Assembly: GCA_003024985.2 (NCBI GenBank)
Contig: PXIH01S0041581.1
DNA length: 12,012 bases
Strand: one strand, 5' to 3'
Source of the DNA: Euperipatoides rowelli
Taxonomy: Eukaryota > Onychophora > Udeonychophora > Euonychophora > Peripatopsidae
The notes beneath the pieces are model-generated. The model searched no databases, was not told the DNA's origin, and saw nothing but the letters and a program-made list of their open reading frames with translations. This document shows positions 1 through 7,605 of this stretch, one piece after another (the first letter of the stretch is position 1; every line of letters begins with the position of its first letter). The position numbers and the translations under genes are program-made.

Positions 1-175
1 ACCAAGTCAGCCATCTTGGATTTTCGAACTCGAAAATTCGGCCGCCATCTTGAAAAGACCCGGATAGGCCTCGAAACCCTGTTTATTATCTACTGATATA
101 TATTAATATTTATCTTTTTTATATTGTAAATATTGTGTCGTTTGTTTTTAGAAATAATAATAAAAAAAAAAAAAA
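1..175. repeat. Poly(A)-ended repeat stretch with two ATGGC motifs on the minus strand
   Basis: The stretch ends in an A-run at about 162-175, directly before the first recognisable codon of LINE copy A, so it may be the 3' part of an inserted poly(A)-tailed element. On the minus strand it carries CAAGATGGCGGCC (52-40) and CAAGATGGC (18-10), which resemble the YY1 core AAnATGGCGGC. The short palindrome TTTTCGAACTCGAAAA lies between them (21-36). Read on the minus strand from ATG at 48-46, the peptide starts MAAEFSSS and meets TGA at 9-7, then Leu-Gly. This resembles the ORF1 start in copies B (IAAEYS) and C (stop-LGN), so it could instead be the inverted N-terminus of another LINE copy. The evidence is short and both readings remain open. 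Confidence 0.35.
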
Positions 176-176
176 C

Positions 177-958
177 ATTGTTGGAAAAGAAAATGTAAAA
201 GCAATATATTTTCCAAGAAATCCAGCAATATCTAGGTATTGACTTTAAAACAGAGGAACAAAAAATTAAACTCGAGAAATTATTTCAATAGTGTGAAAAC
301 GTTTACGTTATTCCTATGAATTTGAGCTCGGTTTACAGCTACTTCAATGTAAGTGTGCACTGGATGCCACTAACAGATGATTATTCAGATCTAACAGAGA
401 ATTTAAATAAGTATTTGCATACATTTGAAATTATAGAAGAGAATATTACTACTTTGGATAACTCAAGTTATAAGTCAAGTAAAGTCATAGTAAAAGCTAT
501 GCAAAAAAACAACATTCCATTGAATGACATATCGCATTTAATAATGGTCAAATGTGTTACGGTAATAATAACAATAAATGAATGAGAGCCTTTGGGCTTA
601 AATTGTAAGCAAAAAGGTCATAAATCGAATGACTGCAGTAAGAAGTATTGTAAAACTTACAGAAAGGTGATCGAGCCAGAACATGCTAATTGTGTTTCTC
701 CAGCGAATACATATGCTATGATAATGAGAACAGTAAGATCGAACAAGAAAGGCAAGAATTTGAGACAGATCTTTTTGAAAAGAGGAAAACCAATCAAAAG
801 ACTAACATTGGAGTAAATCGAGAAATGCATTAAGTAATCAAACAGTCATACAGCAAACAAAAACAACAAACTTACTACCGCTTGGTTCAGAAGAGGAAAT
901 GAATTCCATTGACTCTCACGGGAACTTATCGGACTCTCGTGATGGAAGAAGACTTTGA
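177..958 (+). pseudogene. LINE ORF1 remnant, copy A (possible RRM-like segment plus zinc knuckles)
   Basis: This is a decayed RNA-binding (ORF1-type) protein of a non-LTR retrotransposon. The reading begins mid-protein with IVGKENVKAIYFPRN (177-221), shifts frame by one base at 234, and continues in one frame as GIDFKTEE from 235 to 816 with in-frame stops at 289-291 and 583-585. The middle holds VHWMPLTDDYSDL, aligned to VHWAPITDDFNL in copy C. After the second stop comes GLNCKQKGHKSNDC, a CCHC knuckle whose first Cys is now Gly. A second knuckle, CKTYRKVIEPEHANC, has Tyr in place of its second Cys. After the stop at 814-816 a polar, acidic tail (SEEEMNSIDS...) is readable in another frame to 956-958. 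The N-terminal third is missing or lies outside the window. The family assignment rests on alignment to copies B and C within this window and on the knuckle pattern. It is not expected to encode a working protein. Confidence 0.75.
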
Positions 959-1228
959 AAACGCCATGTTGAAGACGGATAGTAAAGACCGCTTAAAAGT
1001 GAAAAGAAGAATTTCTTAAATATACTGTTTACTTAATTTATTGTTTGGTATAATTTTTTTACTTGTTTGGGTTTATGACTATTAATTCTTAAATTCTTTT
1101 GATTTTCATTTGAAAGGAATTAGTATGAGATTTGGCCCTGTTGTTTTTGTTTTTTTAAAAAAATGCATTTTTAAATAAAACCTTACAAAAAAAACTTTCT
1201 TTATTTTTTCCATTAAAATAATATTTTA
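959..1228. other. AT-rich stretch after ORF1 copy A, no gene seen
   Basis: This would be the ORF1-ORF2 junction of copy A, but no endonuclease motif is recognisable here. It contains A-, T- and TTTT-rich runs and many stops in all frames. The T-rich end near 1190-1236 lies on the 3' side of the minus-strand SINE that follows and may include its A-rich tail. Confidence 0.5.
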
Positions 1229-1318
1229 CCTTTTTTGCACAGGGGTCGAACTCATGACCCTTTTTTATACACAAGCCTGCCGTAACCGGGTACGAAACCT
1301 CATGGCCACGACACCTTG
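1229..1318 (-). mobile_element. tRNA-derived SINE head, family 2 (copy 1)
   Basis: Read on the minus strand, a tRNA-like head starts near 1318. An A-box-like segment GTCGTGGCCATGAGG lies at 1312-1298 and an excellent B box GAGTTCGACCCC at 1253-1242. Between them is TTGTGTATA..AAAGGGTC, which recurs in the family-2 copy at 7060-7206. The A-to-B spacing is about 45 bases and no closed cloverleaf is evident, so this is a pol III-type SINE relic, not a tRNA gene. An A-run follows at the minus-strand 3' side. I found no clear target-site duplication. Confidence 0.6.
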
Positions 1319-1579
1319 GCTAATTAAATGCTTTATATGATATAGTTCCAAACCCATAGGATTTCCAATAATATTTGTCTTGACATAATTATACATAATA
1401 ACCTTGTTAGCCAACATTATGTCAATGAGGCCTAATCTTTTTTTTTAGGTAATCTAGTCCTATATTGTCCTATAAACTTAAAAAATTTTGTACTATCTTA
1501 TTAAACTTATAATAGAACAATTTAGAAATTTTGACATATGGAAAATAATAAAAAAAAATTTGTCACTAATAAAGTATTA
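1319..1579. other. AT-rich stretch with a 10-bp inverted repeat
   Basis: No gene is recognised. TTGACATAAT at 1380-1389 and ATTATGTCAA at 1416-1425 form a perfect 10-bp inverted repeat with a 26-base spacer. The part near 1450-1579 could be the decayed C-terminal end of copy C ORF2 on the minus strand, but the reading is broken by stops and I cannot align it to anything. Confidence 0.4.
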
Positions 1580-3950
1580 ACAAATCTTACTTTTTCCATC
1601 ATTCCCAAATTGAACCTTCACTATACGTGCACAGTTTTCTCCATTTCCTCAAGTTCATCTTGTAACTCTGTGTACTGTAAGGAGTTATCATTTTAATTGG
1701 GAACTTAAGACCCAATATCTTTCCATGCTCACCTTCCAAATCTTTGTATTTTTTAATTCTTCTATTTTTTAGATCTCAAACATATGATTTTTTAAAATTA
1801 AATGTAGATCCAATCATTAACACAAATCTTTTTAATATTCAATAGATTTCATCCAATTGACTCCTTCCAGACCCAAATACCATATCATCAATGTACATTA
1901 TTACTTTGATATTGTCCACCTTTCTTGTTATCCATATTCCTTTAGTGATATCTTCAATCTTATATACCAATTTAAATACAATGAAAATACTAATGATGAC
2001 ATTGTAATACTTCATTTGGCATTTTTTCAAAATGCAAGTATACTTTTTGATTAAGAAATGCAATAGTTTTATTCCTCACAATGTTCAACTACAATCTAGT
2101 TGTCTTGTTTTCACCAATATATTTAACCACCAAATATTCAAGATATTGTGTATTAACGTGGTTAAAAGCTCCTTCCATATCCATTTGAATGTCATACATA
2201 TCTCCCCTCTTCTTTTTACAATAATTGGAAAATGCCATATGTAACATGAAGAGTGACTGCCCAATTGTTTTCCCTTTTATGCTAAATACATTTGAAGACA
2301 AGCATATTTCCATCACTGGTGATATTCTTTTTAATACTATTTTCTCTAAACACTTTAAGTTGCAATTAGAAAGAGCTATGGGATGATATTTATCCTCATC
2401 CATAACCAAATCATCTATTATATATTTATTTGGTATTATGACATACAAAAGTTATTAAACACTTCTTCATTAGACTCACCACTTAATAAAGCATTATAAA
2501 AGTCTAACAAAACAGTCATGATATCTACACCTAAAGATTTATATACAATATAACTAATTCCATCGGGACCTGGTGTAGATTTAATATTAACTTTTTCCAA
2601 CACATTTTGCAATATTCTCCTCTAGTAATCAATAAGTTCATCATATCTTGCTCCTCTTTATATATAATGCCTCTATTTTTTATGTATACCACCTATAGTT
2701 ATTTTGACCTTGAAACCCTTCATATTTAGCTATATCACCTTTGTCATAAAATTTGCACTTATTATTGTCTAGAAATTTCTTTTGTATTATTTTAACAATC
2801 TCAAAAATACTTGTGTACATCAAATTATCAGCAATACTATGCACATTTGCCATTATCCTTTTCTTTTTCAATATTGATATTAAACACCAATTTGACAAGA
2901 CAGCTGTAACTCCAATATCACTCATGACTTTTTTTTACATATTTTTTTTTTGTTGCACGATTAGTAAATATTCTAAGCTTAACCTCAAGTCCAATATTCC
3001 ATAATTTTTCTGTATATTTTGATTGATATGTGTATATATTAATTATTAATAGTTGCAATTTCCTTCTTTATTGCTTTTTTTCCATTTATATTATCTGTCA
3101 CTCCAATTTCATAAATCAGTTTCTTTATTAATTGCCATTTCACTATTATATTTATTCTCTCATCATATATTACTTTAGTTATCAGTTTATTCTTATTCAT
3201 CCTTATCAAGCTGTCATCACACCATATGGGTATTAATCCAATTCTACTATACTTTTCAGCTCTTCCAAATACATTTTTAATATTTAACACTAAAGCTAGA
3301 TTATCAGAAAATGGAATGTTCAAATACTTTCTCATATGAACACCCATTTATGGGAGACACAAGAATCCTATCTAATCTGCTTTTTGATCTTTTGTCTATT
3401 CTCCTGGGCAAATATGCTATCCCACAGTGCACAACAACATCTATTAATTGAAACATGTCCAATATATTCTGTAGCTTTTGTTCATTTACTTTATTATTAC
3501 ATTCATATCGCCTCCAATTATTATATTACTATTCCTATTATATTCACAGATTTTCCTTACCTCCTTCCATAGAGCATTTCTTCCTACCTCTATTACAGGT
3601 ATATGAACATTGATTAAACACATACTATAACTTTATATTTCCATATTCAATACCATTATTCGCTCTCCCAAGTTTGTAAGATCCTTTATTCCAGATGCAA
3701 TTGACTTTGATATGACAAACGCCATCCCTCTTCTCCTCAAATTATTATTATTATCTTTTATTATGTAATCTTTTTTTTTAACTTCTTCCAAATACTCATA
3801 TCAATGGCTGCCGTCATGTCTCCTGTAACATAAATCATGATATTAGTTTTCACAAGAAATTTGATTATTAACATTCCAATTCCTTTTTTATTTAAAGTTC
3901 TGACATTAGCAGAAACAACAAGATAAAAAATTATAATTAGTAAAAGACAT
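1580..3950 (-). pseudogene. LINE ORF2 remnant: APE-like endonuclease plus reverse transcriptase (copy C)
   Basis: ORF2 would nick target DNA and reverse-transcribe the element RNA. Endonuclease traces in order: SANVRTLNKKGIG near 3900; an out-of-frame Q-E-T at 3825-3817 where QETH is expected; RRRGMAFVISKSI; CLINVHIP; IIGGDMN (GGDMN at 3515-3501, the usual GDFN motif); RLDRILVSP (about 3383-3352, frame-shifted); and S-D-N at 3308-3300 where the catalytic SDH is expected. RT traces: KSTPGPDGI (TPGPDG at 2576-2559), VIIPNK, YHPIALSNCNLKCLEK (from 2388), motif A MDMEGAFNHV (about 2184-2155), a frame-broken motif B after VLQ near 2000, and motif C YIDDMVFG (YIDD at 1895-1884). A thumb-like stretch with KILGLKF follows. 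The possible start ATG is at 3950-3948. Loss of the catalytic His residues and multiple stops show an inactive copy. Confidence 0.85.
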
Positions 3951-4070
3951 TGCTAAATTCAATATAATGGAGTGTAATGTAATAAATATAAGTGAAGACA
4001 TTTCTATTATAATACTTCTAATCTCGAAACACATCATTACATTATAATTAAAATTTTATCTCATTACAAA

Positions 4071-5386
4071 CTAATAAGCCAACTCATTATCCCCTTCTTT
4101 CTGTTCTATTCTGGAAATATTCTCTTCTTCTAAACTTATTCCACTAAAATCTCCACCATTTTTTTCCCGTTCTAGCAAAATTTCTACTATTCTTACCTTC
4201 GAATCCTTCTCTTCTTCATCTGAACTAAATGTTTGCTTCAATCCTTCTTTGTTATTACTATTAGCAGGAATTGGTGTCTTTCTTTTATTTCTTCTAGTAA
4301 CTAACATAAACTCATAATCTTCATAATTCAATAGATCATCTGCGTTTTCGTCAACTTTCATTTTTCATGCCTCGATATCAGAATTATATTTAGAGTCAAA
4401 AATTGTTAATGTTTGACCCTGCAATAGTAGTTCCTCAGTCATATCTGGGCTATATGATGCCCATTGCTGAGACAAATTACTAATATTCCACTCTTTTTCA
4501 TATAAAATATTTTCATTTCTAGAATCATACATTTGATCAGTATTAATTATATTGCCATTTTCTTTTTCACTAAAACCTCTTTTTTTTCTACCACAACTGC
4601 TGTGTCTTGCGCATATGCATATGTCAACGTATTTTCATCACAATTTTGATTTTCATGCCTCCCTTTTACATATTTCGAACATTTACCACAATTCTTTACA
4701 TCACTTTCATAGGCTTTGAGAAATATCTCTACAATTAAAACAAATTGGTTCTCTACCCTTCACCACCTCAAACAACGTAAGAGAACCATAACTATAAGAT
4801 ACAGTATATCTCTATCATGTACATTTTCTTTTAACACACCCTTTATCTCTATTACTCCTGTTTTAATAGCTGTATCAGTTATTATTAAATACTCTTGTAA
4901 TGCACTATTCACCAGGTTAAAGTCATCTGTTATTGGGGCCCAATGTACACATATATGACATATTGAGAAAGTTTGCCATATTGAGCTGGGATTACAATAT
5001 ATTCCTTAAATCCTATCCTGAACAAGTTGTTTTTGCTCGATTGTTGTGAAGTCAATACCCAAATATCGGCTATTCCTAGGAAATAAAGAGCCCTACAATT
5101 GCATCTTTCCCTACCATTGCTAATATTTCCAGCAAGATTGCAGTGGTTCCCATCTTTAGTTCCGACTCCTCACTGTATAACATAAAAATGTAACGCTGCT
5201 CCTTGTAAGCCGATTTAAATATTTTAATCCAATTAATCCATTCATAAGTTTAATATACCTCTCTGAATTCTTCGTCATATTACCCACAGCTAACTCAAAC
5301 TCTCCCATATATTTTCTTAAATTACCAAGTCAATTCTGAACAAATTTTTCCTCTCCGTCAAAATCACCACCCTTCTCGTATGCCAT
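4071..5386 (-). pseudogene. LINE ORF1 remnant, copy C
   Basis: The frame starts at ATG 5386-5384 in the context CAAGATGGC, giving MAYEKGGDFDGEEKF. A TGA stop follows where copy B has Trp (QN-stop-LGNL versus DKWMAKL). After a frameshift comes KIFKSAYKEQRYIFMLYSEE, aligned to copy B IFKT.YNGKRYIFTLYNKN. Then VGKDAIVGLF, a frameshift, FPRNSRYLGIDFTTIEQ, and a segment with VHWAPITDDFNL. The knuckles read PICFNCRD (His side lost) and an intact CGKCSKYVKGRHENQNC (C-x2-C-x7-H-x4-C). The last 510 bases (about 4580-4071) are open except for one TGA at 4370-4368. They encode an acidic, polar tail with DYEFMLVTRRNKRK, of the kind seen at ORF1 C-termini. Total length is about 438 codons, plausible for such a protein. 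It lies 5' of ORF2 on the same strand. Confidence 0.8.
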
Positions 5387-5400
5387 CTTGACCAGAAGCC

Positions 5401-5625
5401 ATCAACAAACTTTTATAATTAACCTAACTGAACAATGTGACTCTTAAAGGAACATATTCATTATGAGATTACCGTTGGGTCACATAACTTTAGAAAATAT
5501 TTGCAGGAACGGAGAATAAGTCCTGTCTATATTCAAGGACTATTTCTGAATAAAAGTGTTACAAAATTTGAAAATCATTTTTATTAGTAAAAGTTTTGCA
5601 GTATCAAGCTATCCTTAAGTTAAAG
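5401..5625. other. Stretch between LINE copy C and SINE copy 1, no gene seen
   Basis: This may be the 5' UTR of copy C on the minus strand, or the 3' continuation of LINE fragment E, from which the SINE at 5642 separates it. All frames carry frequent stops and no motif is recognised. Confidence 0.4.
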
Positions 5626-5641
5626 AGAACTGCATAAACAA
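5626..5641 (+). repeat. Target-site duplication, left copy (SINE copy 1)
   Basis: AGAACTGCATAAACAA (16 bases) is repeated exactly at 5936-5951, directly flanking the SINE and its A-run. This is the signature of LINE-mediated retroposition. Confidence 0.9.
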
Positions 5642-5935
5642 GTCCCGTCCTTGTGGCCTGTTCTGTTTACTGCAGATTGTTTAAGTAGGGATTACGATAC
5701 AAGCTGAGACGTTTCCAGTTTCACGTCTCAGTAGAGGCAGTTATGGAAAGGTTTTTTTCACTGGCTATAAACACTTTGCCAGGGTTTTTATCCAGTATGT
5801 CTCACCATAAGAACCGTAGTTAGCGAAAAGATATACCCAAAATAATAGTGAAAAGGTAGATGCATTCCTCCTCCCAAGAAAAAAATACAACTCTTCTTCC
5901 TTGGGAGGGGAAATTTATTTTATAAAAAAAAAAAA
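5642..5935 (+). mobile_element. tRNA-derived SINE, family 1 (copy 1)
   Basis: A 294-base insertion starts GTCCCGTCC and ends in an A-run. Its tRNA-like head includes a B-box-like AGTTTCACGTCTC at 5717-5729, enclosed by an 8-bp stem CTGAGACG / CGTCTCAG (5704-5711 with 5724-5731). The body GGCAGTTATGGAAAGG, then a T-run, CTGGC...GCCAGGG and CCAGTATG recurs in three further copies here. Near the 3' end CCTCCCAAG (5870-5878) pairs with CTTGGGAGG (5900-5908). It is bounded by 16-bp direct repeats and has inserted into the decayed minus-strand LINE region. SINEs of this type are transcribed by RNA polymerase III and mobilised by LINE enzymes; the partner LINE is not shown by the sequence. Confidence 0.85.
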
Positions 5936-5951
5936 AGAACTGCATAAACAA
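5936..5951 (+). repeat. Target-site duplication, right copy (SINE copy 1)
   Basis: This is the exact 16-base match to 5626-5641. It follows the A-run of the SINE without a gap. Confidence 0.9.
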
Positions 5952-6224
5952 ATTTTCTTAGATCTGTCTGTAACAACAAAAAAATTATTGGTTTTCCAAA
6001 ATTGAGTAAGATTATATTTTTGATTCATTTTAACAAACATTTTTTTCTTGGCCATATAAAAAAAAGTACACTCCCAAAACAAATGAATTGAGAATTCTAT
6101 TTGTCTACAACCAAAGGAACAATCAATATTTTGATCTACTAACATACCAATTTTAGAAAGTCGGTCTTTAGTTGGCAAGATACACAACGAATTCCTAATT
6201 ATAAAATTTTGAAAAGTGTCCCAA
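5936..6224 (-). pseudogene. LINE ORF2 C-terminal fragment (copy E)
   Basis: On the minus strand, an open frame from about 6224 reads WDTFQNFIIRNSLCILPTK, then DRLSKIGM. It is followed by a Cys/His cluster, CSFGCRQIEFSIHLFWEC (C-x3-C-x7-H-x4-C), and a basic tail. This is the pattern of the zinc-ribbon-like region at the C-terminus of non-LTR reverse transcriptases (R-x-x-LPT-x-x-RL, then C..C.......H....C). The frame enters the fragment from SINE sequence at its 5' side, and a SINE interrupts it at 5642-5935 on its 3' side. It lies upstream of copy C on the same strand, so it belongs to a different insertion. I cannot tell whether it is the same family, because this domain is not visible in copy C. 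Confidence 0.65.
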
Positions 6225-6226
6225 CA

Positions 6227-6431
6227 TTGTGGTCCAGTCAGTAGAGATGCTGACTGGATTCTTGTTGAAGACATATGTTGGGAAAGTAGCACATGTTCGC
6301 ATCCCAGCTGAGCCGGTTATGGAATGTTTTTTCCCTGGCTTCTCCACCTTGCCTAGGCTTTTTTAACCAAGTATGCCGTATCAAAAATGAACCTGGTCTC
6401 TTTGGTTATTCTCGAATAATCTCTCATATAN
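6227..6431 (+). mobile_element. tRNA-derived SINE, family 1 (copy 2)
   Basis: The head has an A-box-like GTGGTCCAGTCAGTAGAG starting at 6229 and a clear B box ATGTTCGCATCCC at 6293-6305. The body follows as CGGTTATGGAATG, a T-run, CCCTGGCTTC, then TTGCCTAGG and CCAAGTATGCC, matching copies 1, 3 and 4. GAACCTGG near 6391 matches the copy 3 segment GGAACCTG. The 3' end is uncertain and is placed at the single ambiguous base (6431). I found no convincing target-site duplication. Confidence 0.75.
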
Positions 6432-6714
6432 TTAATTATAATTAATTAAAATGAATTTAGAGTGAATCATGGGAAATTTATTTTTAAAAACAAATTATGA
6501 AAAGTTTTTTTCTTTTTAGATATTTAGAACTCTGCACAAATTCAAGTTGTAATTTCTGTAAGTCTCTTTAATGTTCCACTTATTATTTGTAAAAAAAATT
6601 ATCACATGTTCCACTTATTCAATATCAACTTATAAAAGACCTATCTATAGCTTAAATATTCATTTTTTTTGCCACAAATTTTTTCTGTCAATAATATTAT
6701 TTCAAATGAAAACC
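6432..6714. other. AT-rich spacer, no gene seen
   Basis: The stretch between SINE copies 2 and 4 is AT-rich with short A- and T-runs. A plus-strand open stretch at 6571-6765 is low-complexity (Phe, Leu, Ile, Ser rich) and runs into SINE sequence, so I do not call it a gene. Confidence 0.45.
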
Positions 6715-6728
6715 AAGACTGTTATTTT
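6715..6728 (+). repeat. Target-site duplication, left copy (SINE copy 4)
   Basis: AAGACTGTTATTTT matches AAAACTGTTATTTT at 6986-6999 in 13 of 14 positions. The two flank the minus-strand SINE at the expected places. Confidence 0.65.
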
Positions 6729-6985
6729 TTTATTATTATTATTTTATATAATGGTTACCCTCTAATGAGAAACATTAATTGACGATTAACGTCTTAGTGT
6801 TCATGTTTTAATTCTTTTATTCTACAGATCCTTAAATAGACAGCGTACCAGGTTAAAAAAAAAACCCTGGCAAGTGTTAAAAGCCAGGAAAAAAACCTTT
6901 AAATAACTGCCCCAACTGAGAGCAAACCTGAAATGTCTCAGCCTTATGTCATCGCCCTCACATCAATCCGTATCCAGGATGGGAC
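6729..6985 (-). mobile_element. tRNA-derived SINE, family 1 (copy 4, minus strand)
   Basis: Read on the minus strand it starts GTCCCATCC at 6985, the same start as copy 1. It continues GGCTGAGACATTTCAGG, GGGGCAGTTATTTAAAGG, a T-run, and the clean hairpin CCTGGC...GCCAGG (6888-6883 with 6871-6866). CCTGGTACGCTGTC follows, and it ends in an (AAT)n tail seen on the plus strand as (ATT)n near 6731-6745. The near-identical start in copies 1 and 4 supports the true 5' end of the family. Confidence 0.75.
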
Positions 6986-6999
6986 AAAACTGTTATTTT
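6986..6999 (+). repeat. Target-site duplication, right copy (SINE copy 4)
   Basis: This is the partner of 6715-6728 with one mismatch in 14. It directly abuts the 5' end of the minus-strand SINE. Confidence 0.65.
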
Positions 7000-7059
7000 A
7001 TTTATTTTTTTTAAAAAAAAAAACTTTCTCAAAGGAAATTTCTGCATTTAGTTACAATA

Positions 7060-7206
7060 TAGATATAGAAAAAATACCCAGTGTGTACTGATGACAAAAG
7101 AAATATTGCCATTTTCCCCACCAGGGCTGTGCAGGATTGACCTACGACCCTTTACATACACAATCTTCGGCAGCCAACAGCCAAGACCACTGGACCACCG
7201 GAGTTA
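7060..7206 (-). mobile_element. tRNA-derived SINE, family 2 (copy 2)
   Basis: On the minus strand an A box GGTGGTCCAGTGG lies at 7199-7187 and a B box GGTCAATCCTG at 7142-7132. The segment TTGTGTATGTAAAGGGTC between them matches copy 1 at 1229-1318. After the B box, AGCCCTGGTG, AAAATGGCAA and CAGTACACACT match the plus-strand copy at 11370-11479, which defines a shared body. The 3' end is approximate. Confidence 0.7.
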
Positions 7207-7329
7207 AAACAAGACTGTAATTTTGTTATTAATAAATAAATTAATGAAAGATTCAAACCATTTATTGGATATGTCTGGATTTATGCCTTTAATCTTTTGA
7301 ATGTGGATTATTTACTATTTATTATATAT

Positions 7330-7343
7330 AAATATCTAGGAGT
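7330..7343 (+). repeat. Target-site duplication, left copy (SINE copy 3)
   Basis: AAATATCTAGGAGT is repeated exactly at 7592-7605. It encodes KYLGV in the reverse-transcriptase fragment that received the insertion. Confidence 0.9.
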
Positions 7344-7591
7344 TGTCTCGGTTCCGTGGTCTGGTCGAGCGGATTTACTTCCGCTTGATGAACCGAAGGC
7401 ATATGCCGAGGTGTACAGGTTCGCGCCTCNGCTTGGGCAGTTAAAGAACGGTTTTTTCCCTAGCTTTAACAGCTCGCCTCGGGTTTTTCCAAGTACGCTG
7501 CCCTTGTAACATCACGGAACCTGTTAGTACAAGCTTCAATCAGTTATATATTCAATTATTATAAGTTCAATTTAAGTTATTAACAAAAAAA
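7344..7591 (+). mobile_element. tRNA-derived SINE, family 1 (copy 3), inserted in LINE copy D
   Basis: A 248-base insertion starts TGTCTCGGTTCCG and ends TAAC plus an A-run. The A box TGGTCTGGTCGAGCGG (7357-7372) looks like the Leu/Ser tRNA class, and the B box is AGGTTCGCGCCTC (7417-7429) with an ambiguous base at 7430. The body reads GGGCAGTTAAAGAACGG, T-run, CCCTAGCTTTAACAG, CTCGGGTTTTTCC, AAGTACGCTGCC, as in the other copies. A plus-strand open stretch at 7297-7509 partly overlaps it and is not a gene. Flanking 14-bp direct repeats and precise frame restoration of the host fragment fix both boundaries. Confidence 0.9.
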
Positions 7592-7605
7592 AAATATCTA
7601 GGAGT
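7592..7605 (+). repeat. Target-site duplication, right copy (SINE copy 3)
   Basis: This is the exact 14-base match to 7330-7343, directly after the SINE A-run. Confidence 0.9.

Larger units (their letters stand above)
1580..5400 (-). mobile_element. Near-complete decayed non-LTR retrotransposon (LINE), copy C
   Basis: On the minus strand this element has the canonical two-ORF order: ORF1 with Cys/His knuckles (5386-4071), then ORF2 with an endonuclease (about 3950-3250) and reverse transcriptase (about 2600-1600). No RNase H or LTR is seen. Every domain is interrupted by stops or frameshifts, so the element is dead. The combination of knuckled ORF1, APE-like endonuclease and RT suggests the L1/Tx1-like or jockey-like part of LINE diversity, but I cannot fix the clade by eye. 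The 3' end, C-terminal RT region and poly(A) are not identifiable. The 5' boundary is set just upstream of the ORF1 ATG and is approximate. Confidence 0.8.

Noticed and set aside
1229-1318. A functional tRNA gene
   Set aside because: The B box is excellent, but there is no paired acceptor stem or anticodon arm and an A-rich tail follows, as in a SINE.
1857-2244. Plus-strand open stretches over the reverse-transcriptase region
   Set aside because: They are antisense to the minus-strand RT with YIDD and AFNHV motifs, are rich in Phe, Ile and His, and match nothing recognisable.
2753-3004. Plus-strand hydrophobic open frame resembling a membrane protein
   Set aside because: It is the antisense of AT-rich LINE ORF2 sequence. 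T-runs alone explain the Phe/Leu/Ile richness.
3336-3572. Plus-strand open frame
   Set aside because: It lies antisense to the endonuclease motifs GGDMN and RLDRILVSP, which are the real signal here.
4716-4958. Plus-strand Ser/Thr-rich open frame
   Set aside because: It is antisense to ORF1 copy C, whose VHWAPITDDF and knuckle motifs are on the minus strand.
6721-6746. (ATT)n microsatellite as an independent feature
   Set aside because: It is better explained as the A-rich tail of the minus-strand SINE at 6729-6985.
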